In this document: in pieces, positions 20,801 through 31,427 of the stretch
How positions within the stretch are numbered: the stretch's first letter is position 1
Layout: every line of letters begins with the position of its first letter
Assembly: GCA_018661465.1 (NCBI GenBank)
Contig: JABJIC010000006.1
Location: 84,054 to 148,053, forward strand
Direction: 5' to 3'
Length of the DNA stretch: 64,000 nt
Source of the DNA: Gammaproteobacteria bacterium
GTDB lineage: Bacteria; Pseudomonadota; Gammaproteobacteria; Pseudomonadales; Pseudohongiellaceae
Translations under genes and position numbers: made by a program
The notes under the pieces: generated by a model
Told to the model about the DNA's origin: nothing
What the model saw: only the letters and a program-made list of their open reading frames with translations
Databases searched by the model: none

Positions 20801-21745
20801 ATGAGAACGATAAATAGAGATGAATTAGTAGCAAAATTGGGGCATGTAGTTGTCCTCAATGGCGGGCTGTCAGCAGAGCGGGAAATCTCCCTAATAAGTG
20901 GGCGCGCAGTTTTTAATGGATTGCAGCGTTTGGGGGTGAATTCGTCCTTGCTAGATGTTGATGCTGATATTGCCCAAGAGCTTGAAAGGGCGAAGCCAGA
21001 CCTCGTTCTCAATATGCTCCATGGTCAAGGTGGCGAAGATGGAGTGATTCAGGGGTTTCTTGAAACCCTGGGGCTGCCATACACAGGGAGTGGAGTTCTC
21101 GCTTCTGCTCTGGCGATGGACAAGATCCAGAGCAAATTGATTTGGCGACAACATGGATTGAGAACTGCTGATTTTATTGAGCTCGGTACAGGCACAGATT
21201 GGCAGTCAGTCATCGATAAATTGGGAAAGCTTATTGTAAAGCCGGTAAATGGTGGTTCCAGTATCGGCATAGCAATTGTTGAAGATGCAGATTCTCTAAA
21301 GAAGCAATATTACATTGCAAGAGAGTTGGATTCGAGAGTAATGGCTGAACAGTTTATTGAAGGTTTGGAGTTTTCAGTTCCGGTAATACAGGACCAAGTA
21401 TTTCCAACAGTCCAGATGGAAACGAGAAAACAATTTTTTGACTTCGAAGCAAAGTATGTTGATGAGGACACGAAGATTATTTGTCCTCCTAAGTTTGAAG
21501 GAAACAAGCAGCAAGAGCTCAATGAGCTAGTGCTTGCTGCATTTCAAAGTTTAGGGTGTAAAGGGTTAGCAAGGGTAGACGTAATGCAGGATTCAAATGG
21601 CGACTTTTATCTACTGGAGCTAAATACCATTCCGGGAATGACCGAACATAGCTTTGTTCCAATGTCTGCTAAAGAAACAGGTATTAGTTTTGATGAATTA
21701 CTCCTGAAAATCCTGGACGCTGAATTGGCGTTGAATTCAAAATGA
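20801..21745 (+). CDS. ddl: D-alanine--D-alanine ligase
   Basis: 314-aa ATP-grasp ligase making D-Ala-D-Ala, placed between murC and ftsQ as in E. coli ddlB. VLNGGLSAEREISL, LHGQGGEDGVIQGFLE, YTGSGVLASALAMDK, KPVNGGSSIGI and ELNTIPGMTEHSFVP are family motifs. The frame is open 48 bases further upstream, but the ATG at 20801 gives the usual short N-terminus. The stop overlaps the ftsQ start. Confidence 0.95.
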   Translation: MRTINRDELVAKLGHVVVLNGGLSAEREISLISGRAVFNGLQRLGVNSSLLDVDADIAQELERAKPDLVLNMLHGQGGEDGVIQGFLETLGLPYTGSGVLASALAMDKIQSKLIWRQHGLRTADFIELGTGTDWQSVIDKLGKLIVKPVNGGSSIGIAIVEDADSLKKQYYIARELDSRVMAEQFIEGLEFSVPVIQDQVFPTVQMETRKQFFDFEAKYVDEDTKIICPPKFEGNKQQELNELVLAAFQSLGCKGLARVDVMQDSNGDFYLLELNTIPGMTEHSFVPMSAKETGISFDELLLKILDAELALNSK

Positions 21746-22548
21746 GTGCACCGAGACATACAAAGAGTGGCATGCGTGCAACCAAACGTATTCCACTTCA
21801 AAACAGGCAGCCACTTAAGCTGAAGTATTCGCCTAAGCGAAATCTTGTTTTGTTAACTGCATTTGGTTTAAGCCTGGGACTTTTAGTGACGCAATATAAT
21901 CAGGAAATTTCCCTGTTTATGAACCGCCCCGTGAGCAAGGTAAGAATGGAGAACAGCTGGCAACATATTGGTGAGTCAGAAATCCGTCAGCGACTTTCAA
22001 ATTATATGGGTGAAGGCTTTTTTGATTTTGATGTAGAGGGAGTTAAATCTGAGCTAGAGAGTCATTCCTGGGTTTCATCAGTTTCGGCGAAACGTGTATG
22101 GCCTGACACACTTTCACTACAGATCAACGAACAAGTCGCTATAGCCCGCTGGGGAGAACGTCAACTTCTTAATCAGTATGGTGAGATTTTTGAACCGGAA
22201 AACGTAACAACGCAAGCTAATTTACCTGTGCTTACAGGACCGGAAAACAGTCAATTCGAAGTGATGGAGCAGTATCAGAAGCTTAGTCAGCTCCTTTTTC
22301 CCTCTGCGCTCAGGTTGTCCGGGCTTTATTTGAGCAAAAGGGGTAGTTGGGAGCTTGAATTGAATGACAGGTTGGGAGTAATTGTTGGAAGGGTAGATGT
22401 ACTCGAAAGGACTCAAAGATTTGTAGACTTTCACAATGTTCAGAACAACGAACAAATAGCACTGATCGAATCAGTAGACTTACGATATAGCAATGGAATT
22501 GCAGTACAAAATGCAGAGCCAGATTTAACAGAAATTGCAGCAAGGTAA
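21742..22548 (+). CDS. ftsQ: Cell division protein FtsQ
   Basis: 268-aa bitopic division protein. A basic cytoplasmic tail (~35 residues) is followed by a membrane helix (LVLLTAFGLSLGLLVTQY), a POTRA domain (SWQHIGESEIRQRLSNYMGEGFF... WPDTLSLQINEQVAIARWGE) and a C-terminal beta domain. It recruits FtsL/FtsB. Start overlaps ddl (ATGA). Confidence 0.95.
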   Translation: MSAPRHTKSGMRATKRIPLQNRQPLKLKYSPKRNLVLLTAFGLSLGLLVTQYNQEISLFMNRPVSKVRMENSWQHIGESEIRQRLSNYMGEGFFDFDVEGVKSELESHSWVSSVSAKRVWPDTLSLQINEQVAIARWGERQLLNQYGEIFEPENVTTQANLPVLTGPENSQFEVMEQYQKLSQLLFPSALRLSGLYLSKRGSWELELNDRLGVIVGRVDVLERTQRFVDFHNVQNNEQIALIESVDLRYSNGIAVQNAEPDLTEIAAR

Positions 22549-22596
22549 ATAATAAACCAGGAATCAATAGCGCTCAGCTACCTGGAGAAACCATTT

Positions 22597-23832
22597 ATGA
22601 ATGAATCAGTAAACGAAAATATGATAGTCGGACTCGATATCGGTACATCGAAGGTCGTCGCTATTGTTGGTGAAATAAACGATAGCGGTGGCCTGGACAT
22701 TGTTGGCATTGGTAGTCACCAGTCCCGAGGTTTGAAAAAGGGAACGGTAGTCAATATCGAGTCCACTGTTGAATCTATTCAGCGAGCCATTGAGGAAGCT
22801 GAATTAATGGCGGGGTGTCAAATTCATTCTGTCTATGCAGGTATCGCTGGGAGTCATATCAGAAGTATGAATTCCCACGGAATAGTTGCCATAAGAGATG
22901 GCGAGGTAATGAGAGCAGACATTGAGAGAGTGATTGATGCTGCTCAGGCTGTTGCTATTCCGGCGGACCAAAAAGTTCTCCACATACTTCCCCAGGAATA
23001 CATCATTGATTCCCAGGAAGGTGTTAAAGAGCCTCTAGGAATGTCGGGTGTTCGATTGGAAGCTAAAGTACATCTAGTAACCTGTGCAATAAATGCTGTT
23101 CAAAACATTGAAAAATGTATCAAGCGATGCGGGCTAGATACTGATGAAATTATTTTGGAACAGCTGGCTTCAGCCTATGCCGTATTAACCGAAGATGAAA
23201 AAGAATTGGGTGTATGTCTAGTTGATATCGGTGGCGGTACTACTGACATCGCAATTTTCACCGAAGGGGCAATTCGTCATACCGGTGTAATTCCCATAGC
23301 GGGAGATCAGGTGACTAATGACATCGCCATGGCGCTCAGAACACCTACAGAGAATGCAGAAGATATCAAAATAAAGTACGCCTGTGCTTTGACTCAACTA
23401 GCCAGCGCTAATGACACGATTAAAGTTCCAAGTGTCGGTGATCGTCCTCCACGGGAACTTTCGAGACAGGCTTTGGCGGAAGTTGTCGAGCCTCGATATG
23501 ACGAATTATTCACCTTGGTACAGGCTGAGCTGCAGCGAAGTGGTTTTGAAAACTTGCTTGCGGCGGGTGTAGTCCTAACTGGTGGAACCAGCAAAATGGA
23601 AGGTGTAGTTGAATTGGCAGAAGAAATATTTCATGCGCCAGTTAGGATAGGAAAACCTAATAATGTCAATGGATTAGCCGATATTGTAAGAAACCCGATT
23701 TATTCTACTGGTGTTGGGTTATTACTCTATGGGCTAAAGCAGTATCAGGAACGAGGCGGAATTGATTCCAAGCAGGAACCACAGATTCAGATGGTGGATC
23801 GAGTGAAAAATTGGTTCCAGGGTAATTTTTAA
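22597..23832 (+). CDS. ftsA: Cell division protein FtsA
   Basis: 411-aa actin-like protein that tethers FtsZ to the membrane. Phosphate-binding loops are MIVGLDIGTSKVVAIVGE and LVDIGGGTTDIAIF; VVLTGGTSKMEG is the adenosine motif. The C-terminus MVDRVKNWFQGNF is the amphipathic membrane-targeting helix. ftsZ follows after 55 bases. Confidence 0.97.
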   Translation: MNESVNENMIVGLDIGTSKVVAIVGEINDSGGLDIVGIGSHQSRGLKKGTVVNIESTVESIQRAIEEAELMAGCQIHSVYAGIAGSHIRSMNSHGIVAIRDGEVMRADIERVIDAAQAVAIPADQKVLHILPQEYIIDSQEGVKEPLGMSGVRLEAKVHLVTCAINAVQNIEKCIKRCGLDTDEIILEQLASAYAVLTEDEKELGVCLVDIGGGTTDIAIFTEGAIRHTGVIPIAGDQVTNDIAMALRTPTENAEDIKIKYACALTQLASANDTIKVPSVGDRPPRELSRQALAEVVEPRYDELFTLVQAELQRSGFENLLAAGVVLTGGTSKMEGVVELAEEIFHAPVRIGKPNNVNGLADIVRNPIYSTGVGLLLYGLKQYQERGGIDSKQEPQIQMVDRVKNWFQGNF

Positions 23833-23887
23833 TTAGTAATTTTAACCAACACAAGTTAAAGAATTTTATAAATAATAAGGGGGCTAT

Positions 23888-25039
23888 ATGTTCGAATTAG
23901 TCGAAAATCTCACGCAAAGCGCCGAGATCAAAGTTATCGGTGTAGGTGGTGGTGGCGGAAACGCAGTCCATCACATGATCAATAATGAGGTTGATGGAGT
24001 TGAGTTCATTTGTGCAAACACTGACTCGCAAGCTCTAAGTAATCTCAAGGCTAAAACCATCTTGCAGATGGGAAGCAATATCACAAAAGGTTTGGGTGCT
24101 GGTGCAGACCCGGAGAGAGGTCGGCAAGCCGCCCTTGAAGACCGTGATGAAATTGCAGAGATTCTTGCTGGCGCTGACATGGTATTTATTACTGCCGGCA
24201 TGGGGGGAGGTACCGGAACAGGTGCTGCTCCAATCGTTGCTGAAGTAGCGAGAGAACTTGGCATATTAACTGTTGCTGTTGTAACCCGGCCATTTTCCTT
24301 TGAAGGTAAGAAGCGTTCCGCAATTGCAGATGAGGGGATACGTCAATTATCTGAGCAGGTAGATTCTTTAATTACCATTCCAAATGAAAAATTGATGGAT
24401 GTTCTTGGTAAAGAAGCTTCCTTGTTGGAAGCATTCAAAGCAGCAAATGATGTATTACTCGGTGCAGTAAAAGGAATCGCTGACTTAATCATGAATAAGG
24501 GCATGATCAACGTGGATTTTGCCGATGTAAAAACTGTTATGTCTGAAATGGGCATGGCGATGATGGGAACGGGGACTGCCGTTGGCGAAGATAGGGCAAG
24601 ACTCGCTGCAGAGGCCGCTATTCGGAGCCCGCTGCTGGAAGACGTAAATCTTCAGGGCGCTAGGGGCATACTGGTTAATATTACTGCTGGTGAGAACCTC
24701 TCCTTGGGCGAATTCTCTGAAGTTGGCGATACAATTGAAGAGTTTGCTTCTGAAGATGCAACGGTAGTTGTTGGAACTGTCATTGATCCAAGCCTGGATA
24801 GTGAGATGAGGGTAACGGTTGTTGCCACTGGTCTTAATTCTGAATATGCAATTCCCACGAAGGTCGTGGATAACACTCAGAAAGAAACTTCCACAGACTA
24901 CAGAAACCTGGACCGACCAGCGATTCTTCGCAATAGGGAATCAGCGGAGCCAGCGCCAGTAATGGCACAAGCTGCAGGTGCAGAGACTGATATGGATTAT
25001 CTGGATATTCCGGCTTTCTTAAGAAGGCAGGCTGATTAA
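23888..25039 (+). CDS. ftsZ: Cell division GTPase FtsZ
   Basis: 383-aa tubulin homologue forming the Z ring. The N-terminal GTPase domain has IKVIGVGGGGGNAVHHM, CANTDSQAL and the tubulin signature GGGTGTGAAPIVAE. A short linker leads to the conserved C-terminal peptide DYLDIPAFLRRQAD that binds FtsA and ZipA. A strong ribosome site (AAGGGGG) precedes the ATG. A terminator hairpin overlaps its stop codon. Confidence 0.98.
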   Translation: MFELVENLTQSAEIKVIGVGGGGGNAVHHMINNEVDGVEFICANTDSQALSNLKAKTILQMGSNITKGLGAGADPERGRQAALEDRDEIAEILAGADMVFITAGMGGGTGTGAAPIVAEVARELGILTVAVVTRPFSFEGKKRSAIADEGIRQLSEQVDSLITIPNEKLMDVLGKEASLLEAFKAANDVLLGAVKGIADLIMNKGMINVDFADVKTVMSEMGMAMMGTGTAVGEDRARLAAEAAIRSPLLEDVNLQGARGILVNITAGENLSLGEFSEVGDTIEEFASEDATVVVGTVIDPSLDSEMRVTVVATGLNSEYAIPTKVVDNTQKETSTDYRNLDRPAILRNRESAEPAPVMAQAAGAETDMDYLDIPAFLRRQAD

Positions 25040-25050
25040 GCTGCCTTTTT
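25024..25050 (+). terminator. Rho-independent terminator overlapping the ftsZ stop codon
   Basis: Stem AAGGCAG/CTGCCTT closes a loop that contains the ftsZ TAA and runs into TTTTT at 25046-25050. It separates the dcw transcript from lpxC, which has a 230-bp leader of its own. Confidence 0.7.
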
Positions 25051-25269
25051 CCGGGGAATTGAAAGATTTTCCTGTCCCTCCTGCTCTTTAGTAACAATGT
25101 AAGCTAGAAGAGTAAGGATTTGCGGTTCGGAGATATCTTCCCATATATTGGGTTCTGGCGTGGAGTTTGATACTATGCGTCAGCTTTGTAACAGTCCGAT
25201 TTCTTAGACGAAAAAGGGAACGAACCCGAATTTTGCTGGTCTATACAGCAAAGGCACCGCAGAAGACCT

Positions 25270-26181
25270 ATGCTAAAACAAAGAACACTCAAAAATGTGA
25301 TTCGAGCAACCGGTGTCGGCCTGCACACCGGTGAAAAAGTTTATCTCACACTACGTCCCGCTCCGGTTAATACCGGAATAGTTTTCACTCGAGTTGATCT
25401 CGAAGTTCCCGTGCAAATTGAAGCCATAGCTGCGAATGTCGGAGACACAACCTTGTCTACCTGCCTGGTGAAAGATGACGTCAGGATTTCTACAATCGAA
25501 CACTTGATGTCAGCGATGTCCGGTCTCGGCATTGATAATGCTTATGTGGATGTGAGCGCAGCTGAAGTTCCAATAATGGATGGCAGCGCTGGACCATTTG
25601 TATTCTTGATTCAATCTGCCGGTATCGAAGAACAACCGGCAGCGAAGAAATTCATTAAGATACTCAAGCCATTAACGTTAGAACATGGGGACAAGGCTGT
25701 AAGCCTAGAGCCATTTGACGGATTCAAAGTTAGTTACACACTTCTTTACGATCACCCCGTTTATAAAAATCACACCACGAGCGCCACCATCGACTTCTCA
25801 AGTACGTCTTTTGTAAAAGAAGTCAGTCGAGCACGTACATTCGGATTCATGCACGAATTTGAAGAACTGCGAAACCGAAATCTGGCATTAGGTGCCAGCA
25901 TGGATAATGCAATTGCCGTTGGTGATTACAAAGTCTTGAATGAAGACGGACTTCGATACGAAGACGAATTTGTAAAACACAAAATCCTCGATTCTATTGG
26001 CGATTTGTACCTCCTTGGGAACAGCTTGATAGGTGAGTTCAAGGGATATAAATCTGGACATGCCCTGAATAATGCTTTATTAAGAATGCTCGAAGTAAAT
26101 CAGGATGCATGGGAAATCGTCAGTTTCGACACGGAATCAAATGTACCGATTTCATATATGAAGCCGGTACTCGCTGCGTAG
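25270..26181 (+). CDS. lpxC: UDP-3-O-acyl-N-acetylglucosamine deacetylase LpxC
   Basis: 303-aa zinc deacetylase, committed step of lipid A synthesis. The N-terminus has [17 protein letters not shown]. Zinc and catalytic residues lie in [14 protein letters not shown] (first His) and [16 protein letters not shown] (second His and Asp), with [11 protein letters not shown] after it. Placement after ftsZ is usual for gammaproteobacteria. Confidence 0.97.
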   Translation: MLKQRTLKNVIRATGVGLHTGEKVYLTLRPAPVNTGIVFTRVDLEVPVQIEAIAANVGDTTLSTCLVKDDVRISTIEHLMSAMSGLGIDNAYVDVSAAEVPIMDGSAGPFVFLIQSAGIEEQPAAKKFIKILKPLTLEHGDKAVSLEPFDGFKVSYTLLYDHPVYKNHTTSATIDFSSTSFVKEVSRARTFGFMHEFEELRNRNLALGASMDNAIAVGDYKVLNEDGLRYEDEFVKHKILDSIGDLYLLGNSLIGEFKGYKSGHALNNALLRMLEVNQDAWEIVSFDTESNVPISYMKPVLAA

Positions 26182-26284
26182 TAAGTAACCTACTGATTTA
26201 TAACACTATATTTAACGGTGTTGAAATATTTCTTATCAACCCCAAATGTAGTGTATTAGCCGAAATTCTGAGAATAACGCCTGA

Positions 26285-27214
26285 ATGAAAGTAATATTAG
26301 TTGACCAGCGCCACGGTCACACAAAAACTATTGTCCTCAAAGGCTGGCTGAAAGGCCTGCTTTCTTTATGCCTGCTCGGTACTCCCGTCGCTCTGGGATA
26401 CTTTGGTTATCAATTCGCTGTTTCACAAAATTCCGGAATCTTCACCGAGGAGTCCGCTCGTAATTGGGAACAGCAAATCAGGTTTCAAGCTGAACAGTTA
26501 ACAGAAATAAAACAAGAATCTGAAGAACAGTTGGAAGCGTTGACTCTGCGATTGGCAATGTTGCAAGCCCGTTTGGTTCGACTCGATGCTGTAGGCGAGC
26601 GAGTTACTTCAATAGCGAACTTGGACACTGGAGAATTTAACTTCAGCGAACCTGTTGCTCTGGGGGGGCCACTTCTCGGTGATACGCGAGCGCCAACGTC
26701 GAATGAACTCATGGATTCGGTCTATCTGTTGGAAAGGCAACTCGAAGATCGCCAGCAACAGCTGCAAATCTTGGAAAGCCTGATGACCGACCGGAAAATC
26801 CAGTCCGATGTTTTCCTGGCCGGCAGACCTGTAAATAATGGATGGATAGCTTCACGATTTGGTCAACGACTAGATCCGATTACCGGACAGCTCGCCTTTC
26901 ATGGCGGGGTAGATTTCACTACTGGTAAAGCTGGCGCAGAAATCAATACGGTAGCTGCAGGAGTTATAACCTGGTCGGGGCCTCGCACTGATTACGGTTT
27001 GATGGTTGAAGTGAATCACGGCAATGGGTTCACTACTAGATATGCCCATTCAGAGAAAGTCCTGGTTGAAGTCGGTGATATTGTAAAGAAGGGACAAAAT
27101 ATTGCCCTTGTAGGATCCACCGGAAGAAGTACTGGTCCTCATGTACATTTCGAAGTTTATAAGAACGGAAGAATCGTTGACCCAGCTGCCTATATTCATA
27201 GAACAGCCAGATAA
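26285..27214 (+). CDS. M23-family (LytM-domain) metallopeptidase, membrane-anchored
   Basis: 309 aa. A short cytoplasmic N-terminus, one membrane helix (about residues 20-42), a coiled-coil region (EQQIRFQAEQLTEIKQESEEQ) and a C-terminal M23 domain. Zinc-ligand motifs are present: FHGGVDFTTGKAGAEI (HxxxD) and GPHVHFEVYKNGRIVDP (HxH), so it is probably an active peptidoglycan endopeptidase. It stands between lpxC and secA, where enterobacteria carry secM. Confidence 0.9.
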   Translation: MKVILVDQRHGHTKTIVLKGWLKGLLSLCLLGTPVALGYFGYQFAVSQNSGIFTEESARNWEQQIRFQAEQLTEIKQESEEQLEALTLRLAMLQARLVRLDAVGERVTSIANLDTGEFNFSEPVALGGPLLGDTRAPTSNELMDSVYLLERQLEDRQQQLQILESLMTDRKIQSDVFLAGRPVNNGWIASRFGQRLDPITGQLAFHGGVDFTTGKAGAEINTVAAGVITWSGPRTDYGLMVEVNHGNGFTTRYAHSEKVLVEVGDIVKKGQNIALVGSTGRSTGPHVHFEVYKNGRIVDPAAYIHRTAR

Positions 27215-27250
27215 TCCCCACCACCTCAATATACTCCAGCGTATGTCTCT

Positions 27251-27270
27251 AAAAGCCTCAGGCTTTTGAT
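27251..27270 (+). terminator. Possible terminator after the M23 peptidase gene
   Basis: AAAAGCC and GGCTTTT form a 7-bp stem with a TCA loop. The T-run is only four bases long, so termination would be weak; partial read-through into secA is possible. Confidence 0.45.
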
Positions 27271-27330
27271 TCCATATAGTCTGGATGCTTCAAGCTAGAC
27301 TAAATTAACTAATATTCCAGAAAAAACATT

Positions 27331-30117
27331 ATGAGCATACTTAACAAAATATTTGGCAGTAGCAATTCACGTAAGCTGAAAAAGCTAAGTCGCATTGTCA
27401 CTGTAATTAATAGTCATGAAGAATCTATCAAAGCTCTTTCTGATGACGCACTTAAGCAAAAGACTGAAGAATTCAAGCAGCGATTCGACGGTGGTGAGTC
27501 CTTGGAAGCTCTGCTTCCTGAAGCTTTCGCGGTAGTCCGTGAGGCCGGTGTGCGCGTTATGGGAATGAGACACTTTGATGTGCAAATGATTGGGGGAGTC
27601 GTACTCAATGAAGGCAGCATATCTGAGATGAGAACTGGTGAAGGCAAGACGCTAATGGCTACGCTTCCCGCATATCTCAATGGCCTAACTGGTAAAGGTG
27701 TTCATATTGTCACGGTTAATGAATACCTTGCAGAACGTGACGCAAACTGGATGCGTCCTCTTTACGAGTTTCTTGGACTTAGCGTTGGAATAATCGCTTC
27801 TGGTCAAAATCCAGAGGACAAGAAGGCTGCTTACGATTCTTCAATTACATACGGCACTAATAACGAATTCGGATTCGACTATCTTCGCGACAATATGGCA
27901 TTTCGTCTTGACGATAAGATGCAGAGGGAATTAAATTTTGCAGTAGTGGACGAAGTCGATTCGATTCTCATCGATGAGGCTAGAACACCTCTCATTATCT
28001 CTGGCGCAGCAGAGAATAGCTCAGAGCTTTATGTAGCAATCAATCAACTAATACCTAAATTGGAAATGGGTGAAAAAGTTGAAAAGTCCAAGATGGAGAT
28101 GATGGACAAGAATTTTGTTCCTGAAGAATCAGGTCATTTTTCTGTCGACGAAAAAAGTCGACAAGTAGAATTGACAGAGACAGGGCATGAGTTTGTAGAA
28201 GATCTTCTTATCAAGAAGAAACTTCTAGACGAGGGAGAGTCTCTCTATGCAGCAACAAATCTTTCCTTATTACACCACGTACATGCTGCTCTTAAGGCCC
28301 ATCATCTCTTTCATCGAGATATAGAATACATAGTTCAAGAAAAACGAATCGTTCTAATCGATGAGCACACGGGTAGAACAATGGAAGGGCGAAGGCTGTC
28401 TGAGGGTATGCATCAAGCGTTGGAAGCCAAGGAAAAACTGGAAATTCAAAGTGAGAGCCAGACTCTGGCCTCTACCACTTTCCAGAACTATTTCCGCCTC
28501 TATAACACCCTTTCCGGAATGACGGGTACTGCAGACACCGAGGCATTCGAATTCAGTCAAATTTATGGTCTAAACGTCGTTGTTATTCCAACCAATATGC
28601 CGATGGTCAGAGACGATGCTAACGACCTTATCTACCTGACTATGGATGAGAAGCTCGAAGCTATCGTTGAGGATATCTCCGAGATCAGCAAAGCCGGTGC
28701 CCCGGTTCTGGTTGGAACTGCATCCATCGATACTTCAGAAATCATTTCCAAATACTTGACTGAGAATAAGATTGAGCATGAAGTGCTCAATGCGAAATTT
28801 CACCAGAGGGAAGCACAGATTATTGCTGAGGCCGGTAGGCCCGGAGTCGTAACTATTGCTACTAATATGGCTGGCCGAGGAACAGATATAGTTCTCGGTG
28901 GTAAGTGGGAAGCAGAGATCGCCGAGCTTGAAAATCCAACTGAAGAACAAATCAGCAATATCAAGACTGAATGGCAAAAGCGTCACGACACAGTTATTAA
29001 AGCTGGCGGCCTACACATTATCGGTACTGAGCGCCATGAATCTAGACGCATAGACAATCAGCTCAGGGGACGTTCTGGCCGTCAGGGTGATCCAGGTTAT
29101 TCGAGATTTTACCTTTCGATGGAAGATAATCTGTTAAGAATATTCGCCACAGATGGTGTTAAGAACTTCATGCGGCGTTTGGGAATGGAGCGAGGAGAAG
29201 CGATTGAGCATGGAATGGTAACGCGCTCCATTGAGAAAGCGCAGCGAAAAGTTGAAGGTAGAAACTTTGATATCAGAAAGCAGCTGCTTGAATACGATAA
29301 CGTGGCTAATGATCAACGAACGATTATTTATCGTCAACGAAACGAATTAATGGCCAGCGAGGATATCACCGAACTGCTGGATGATATGCGTGATGATGTG
29401 GTTTCCCAACTTGTTGATGACCACATTCCTCCTCAAAGTGTTCCTGAGCAATGGGATGTTGAAGGTCTGGAGACGAGTATCGATGCAGAATTTTCTTCAC
29501 AACAGCCAGTTCAGCAGTGGTTGGATGAGGATGATCAGTTATACGAAGACCAGTTGAAGCAACGTATCAATGTCAATCTGACTGAAGAATACGTGGATAA
29601 ATGTACCGCGATAGGTGAAAAAATGCGCGGCTTCGAGAAGCAAATCACTTTGCAGATTCTCGATGGTCTTTGGAAAGACCATTTGGCTACCATGGATCAC
29701 TTAAGACAAGGAATTTTCCTTCGTAGTTATGGCGGCAAGAATCCGAGGCAAGAATACAAGCGAGAAGCATTCGCCTTATTTCAGGATTTGATGACCAATC
29801 TTCAACAGGAAGTTGTGAAGGTCTTGAGTCACGTAAAAATCAGGCAAGAAGACGAGGCCGATGCAATTGAGCGACAAAGAGCAGAAGAGCGAGCCCGGGC
29901 TCAAGTGAACTTTCAGCATCAAGAGGTTTCAGCCTTGAGCGACGCTGCGGCAAGTGAAGGAGCCAATGCTGATAGTCCTGGCGGTGGTGCTACTGCTGGT
30001 GGCAATGAAGAGAAGCAATCTCCATTCGTGCGGGGAATGGCAAAAGTTGGCAGAAATGATCCTTGTCCTTGTGGTTCAGGTAAGAAATTCAAAGCCTGCC
30101 ACGGAAAAATTTCTTAG
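27331..30117 (+). CDS. secA: Protein translocase ATPase SecA
   Basis: 928-aa motor of the Sec pathway. Walker [18 protein letters not shown], Walker [35 protein letters not shown] and [12 protein letters not shown] are present, and the preprotein-binding and helical-wing regions are complete. The C-terminal Ser/Gly-rich linker leads to the zinc-binding SecB tail ([18 protein letters not shown]). No secM-like arrest peptide is seen upstream. Confidence 0.98.
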   Translation: MSILNKIFGSSNSRKLKKLSRIVTVINSHEESIKALSDDALKQKTEEFKQRFDGGESLEALLPEAFAVVREAGVRVMGMRHFDVQMIGGVVLNEGSISEMRTGEGKTLMATLPAYLNGLTGKGVHIVTVNEYLAERDANWMRPLYEFLGLSVGIIASGQNPEDKKAAYDSSITYGTNNEFGFDYLRDNMAFRLDDKMQRELNFAVVDEVDSILIDEARTPLIISGAAENSSELYVAINQLIPKLEMGEKVEKSKMEMMDKNFVPEESGHFSVDEKSRQVELTETGHEFVEDLLIKKKLLDEGESLYAATNLSLLHHVHAALKAHHLFHRDIEYIVQEKRIVLIDEHTGRTMEGRRLSEGMHQALEAKEKLEIQSESQTLASTTFQNYFRLYNTLSGMTGTADTEAFEFSQIYGLNVVVIPTNMPMVRDDANDLIYLTMDEKLEAIVEDISEISKAGAPVLVGTASIDTSEIISKYLTENKIEHEVLNAKFHQREAQIIAEAGRPGVVTIATNMAGRGTDIVLGGKWEAEIAELENPTEEQISNIKTEWQKRHDTVIKAGGLHIIGTERHESRRIDNQLRGRSGRQGDPGYSRFYLSMEDNLLRIFATDGVKNFMRRLGMERGEAIEHGMVTRSIEKAQRKVEGRNFDIRKQLLEYDNVANDQRTIIYRQRNELMASEDITELLDDMRDDVVSQLVDDHIPPQSVPEQWDVEGLETSIDAEFSSQQPVQQWLDEDDQLYEDQLKQRINVNLTEEYVDKCTAIGEKMRGFEKQITLQILDGLWKDHLATMDHLRQGIFLRSYGGKNPRQEYKREAFALFQDLMTNLQQEVVKVLSHVKIRQEDEADAIERQRAEERARAQVNFQHQEVSALSDAAASEGANADSPGGGATAGGNEEKQSPFVRGMAKVGRNDPCPCGSGKKFKACHGKIS

Positions 30118-30158
30118 TATTTTGTGTTTAAGAATTAAAGCTTGAAGAGTTAACGAAA

Positions 30159-31376
30159 ATGGCGATAACCGAGCAATCAGTATCTACTATCTATCCAGTA
30201 GCAGGCGTGCGCTTGTCGGCTGTGGCTGCCAATATTCGCTATGCCGATAGGCTCGACCTAGTATTGATAGAAATAAAAGAGGGTTCCCGAGTTTCTGGAG
30301 TGTTTACTCAGAATGCTTTTTGTGCGGCACCAGTAAATGTTTCCAAGAAGCACCTGCTGCAAATGGACAGCCGGTACTTTCTAATCAATACAGGTAATGC
30401 CAATGCAGGTACTGGAAAAGAGGGGGAGTTGGCGGCAAGAGATTGTTGTCAAACAGTGGCTGATACAAGCGACGTAGAACTCCAACAAGTATTGCCGTTT
30501 TCCACAGGTGTCATTGGGGAGGCTTTAGCGGTAGAAAAGATTCAGGCTGCAATACCACAGGCTTTCAACAGTCTTAATGAAAATAATTGGTCTGATGCTG
30601 CCACAGGAATACTAACAACTGATACTCGACCAAAAATCGCATCGACTCAAATTGAAATCAACGGAGAGCGGATTAACATTACGGGTATTGCTAAAGGCTC
30701 GGGAATGATCAAGCCGAATATGGCGACCATGCTGGCTTATGTATTCACCGATGCAAATATAGAGAAGCAAACTCTGAACTCGTTTCTTAATTCAGCGGTT
30801 GAGAAGTCATTCAATAGACTGACAGTAGATGGTGATACCTCCACTAATGATTGCTGCATGCTGGTAGCCACTGGAGAAAACTCAGCTAGTAAGATTGAGG
30901 CTGATACCTCGCAGGCTGTAGAATTTTCGTTGGCATTGGACGCGCTTTTTATTGATTTAGCCAAAGGGCTGATAAAGGATGCTGAGGGAGCTACAAAATT
31001 TGTGACTATTAAGGTCAGTGGAGGGGCAAACGCCGATGAGTGTCTCGCCGTGGCTTACACTGTAGCCGAATCTCCGCTGGTAAAGACCGCACTATTTGCG
31101 TCAGATCCTAACTGGGGGCGAATACTTGCAGCGATTGGTCGCGCAGGGCTGAACTCATTGGATATAGGGAAGGTTTCAATATCCCTCGGTAATGTGTGCC
31201 TAGTAAGCGGTGGTGCCATCGATTCCAGCTACACGGAAGAATTAGGCCAGAGTGAAATGAATAAAGAAGAAATTCTTATTGATATTGGTTTGGCACGAGG
31301 AGATGCCCAGGAGACAGTATGGACCTCCGATTTGTCCCATGAATATGTCCGAATTAACGCCGAATATAGAAGCTGA
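30159..31376 (+). CDS. argJ: Bifunctional ornithine acetyltransferase / N-acetylglutamate synthase
   Basis: 405-aa enzyme of the cyclic arginine pathway. The autocleavage site is in KPNMATMLAYVF, where Thr of ATML becomes the N-terminal nucleophile of the beta chain. DPNWGRILAAIGRAG and VDGDTSTNDCC are family blocks. It sits between secA and mutT, as in Pseudomonas. Confidence 0.97.
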   Translation: MAITEQSVSTIYPVAGVRLSAVAANIRYADRLDLVLIEIKEGSRVSGVFTQNAFCAAPVNVSKKHLLQMDSRYFLINTGNANAGTGKEGELAARDCCQTVADTSDVELQQVLPFSTGVIGEALAVEKIQAAIPQAFNSLNENNWSDAATGILTTDTRPKIASTQIEINGERINITGIAKGSGMIKPNMATMLAYVFTDANIEKQTLNSFLNSAVEKSFNRLTVDGDTSTNDCCMLVATGENSASKIEADTSQAVEFSLALDALFIDLAKGLIKDAEGATKFVTIKVSGGANADECLAVAYTVAESPLVKTALFASDPNWGRILAAIGRAGLNSLDIGKVSISLGNVCLVSGGAIDSSYTEELGQSEMNKEEILIDIGLARGDAQETVWTSDLSHEYVRINAEYRS

Positions 31377-31427
31377 AACTTCAGCCCTAATTCCTACCTA
31401 TAACAAGACCAGTTCAGGTTGCCTATC

